This document shows, piece after piece, positions 63,399 through 64,000 of a stretch of DNA of 64,000 bases. The position numbers were made by a program, and so were the translations under genes. The stretch's first letter is position 1. Each line of letters opens with the position of its first letter. The stretch lies in NCBI GenBank assembly GCA_964035795.1, contig OZ038321.1:7352079-7416078 (forward strand), read 5' to 3'. This DNA comes from Pterobdella sp. o SKG-2022. Its lineage: Eukaryota; Annelida; Clitellata; Hirudinida; Piscicolidae. Below the pieces are notes generated by a model. That model did not search any database and was not told the DNA's origin. It saw only the letters and a program-made list of their open reading frames with translations.

Positions 63399-63739
63399 GT
63401 AAATGTTGAAGTTTTTGCTTAGTTATCTATAATAATTGATATCTATAATGATTCATGCAGTATTTTCTCAAATTAAATGTGAGACTTTTAAAGGAAGATT
63501 ATTCAAAAACACAAACTAGAACCACATTTATGAGCAATAATTCAGCTAAGTCTTAACTGCTTTTTTGAAATTTTCAAGCATTTTATAAAAAAGAGAATTT
63601 ATTTATTTAAGAGAGGTTATACTTCTTCTCAAAAAAAATGCATCTTCATGTGTTATTTAAATAAAATTATTTTTTTCTATTAACTCATGAAGGCAAGGAA
63701 TATTTTATAGGGCATGACCTTAAACTGCCTCAAATTTAG
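63399..63739. other. Intron of the acidic gene, nothing else seen
   Basis: AT-rich sequence after the last acidic exon, before the reverse SINE/MITE-like copy. Confidence 0.4.
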
Positions 63740-64000
63740 TGCCTGCAATTTGAGGCTGGTTTTTGTTAAAACCTAGGGAGCAAGTATCAAAAACTGATAT
63801 TCCGATATCGTTGTCATTTGGCGAATGATCTTTCCTTTTGTTGACAATGGTAAGGCAAACTGCGTGGAAACGACGGATCTTGAATTTGATAATTTCAAGT
63901 TGGATGTTAGCTTCGGGTGGCAGTCTATACAAATTTGTCCAAAATAATGATTTGTTTTATAAATTATGAGTAAGTAATACTAATAATCTAGGCCGACCGC
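63740..64000 (-). repeat. Dispersed SINE/MITE-like repeat, copy 5 (runs off the window)
   Basis: Reverse-oriented copy with CGTTGTCATTTGGCGAATGATC, GTTGACAATGGTAAGGCAAACTG, TTGGATGTTAGCTTCGGGTGGCAG and TTATAAATTATGAG in the same order as 37290-37562. The right end lies at or past 64000. Confidence 0.75.

Noticed and set aside
1..64000. tRNA, rRNA, riboswitch, CRISPR or operon signals
   Set aside because: None was seen; gene structure is eukaryotic with introns, and no cloverleaf or array was recognised by eye. A covariance-model search was not possible.

Overview
This is a window of an AT-rich animal genome. Genes are split into many short exons with GT-AG introns, and every gene I could name is a metazoan housekeeping or signalling gene. 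The intergenic and intronic DNA holds several LINE families, foldback elements, a SINE/MITE-like repeat and trinucleotide satellites. The LINE families are of types common in marine invertebrates. The species cannot be fixed from the sequence; an invertebrate such as a tunicate, mollusc or similar is my guess. There is no operon, CRISPR array or prokaryotic signal.

Layout: (1) 206-10758 (+) holds the last 22 exons of a P5A-type ATPase, ATP13A1, an ER transmembrane-helix dislocase; its first ~300 residues lie upstream of the window. (2) 10759-16011 is intergenic and holds a LINE 3' fragment and two related foldback repeats. (3) 16012-28300 (+) is a MAP3K2/3-type (MEKK) kinase with an Asn-rich start, a PB1 domain and a kinase domain split over eight exons. 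One intron inside the kinase domain carries a ~3 kb antisense LINE with a 35-bp duplication at its edges. (4) 28301-31919 is intergenic with a decayed L2/CR1-like LINE. (5) 31920-35985 (-) is ARPC2, the Arp2/3 complex subunit, in ten exons with a last few codons not placed. (6) 36259-47418 (+) is a complete 26-exon ABCD3 (PMP70) peroxisomal ABC half-transporter; it starts 273 bp from ARPC2 in head-to-head orientation. (7) 49359-49711 (-) is RNASEK, in two exons. (8) 50296-50622 (-) holds two exons of an unrecognised small protein. (9) About 51020-54553 (+) holds two decayed LINEs lying side by side. (10) 54578-57227 (-) is an SNX4-like sorting nexin (PX and BAR) in which the middle of the BAR domain could not be found. 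(11) 57779-59767 (+) is a complete six-exon MRI1 (methylthioribose-1-phosphate isomerase), head-to-head with SNX4. (12) 62142-63398 (+) holds four phase-compatible exons of an unrecognised acidic protein that runs past the window.

The genes do not form one pathway: ER membrane-protein quality control, MAPK signalling, actin nucleation, peroxisomal fatty-acyl import, V-ATPase-associated RNASEK, endosomal sorting and methionine salvage. Exon boundaries were derived by reading phase across GT-AG junctions and by comparison with remembered family sequences. No alignment was run. The most interesting items are the two unrecognised split genes, the SNX4 gap, the insert in the MEKK activation loop, the nested LINE with its long duplication, and a family of perfect foldback elements.
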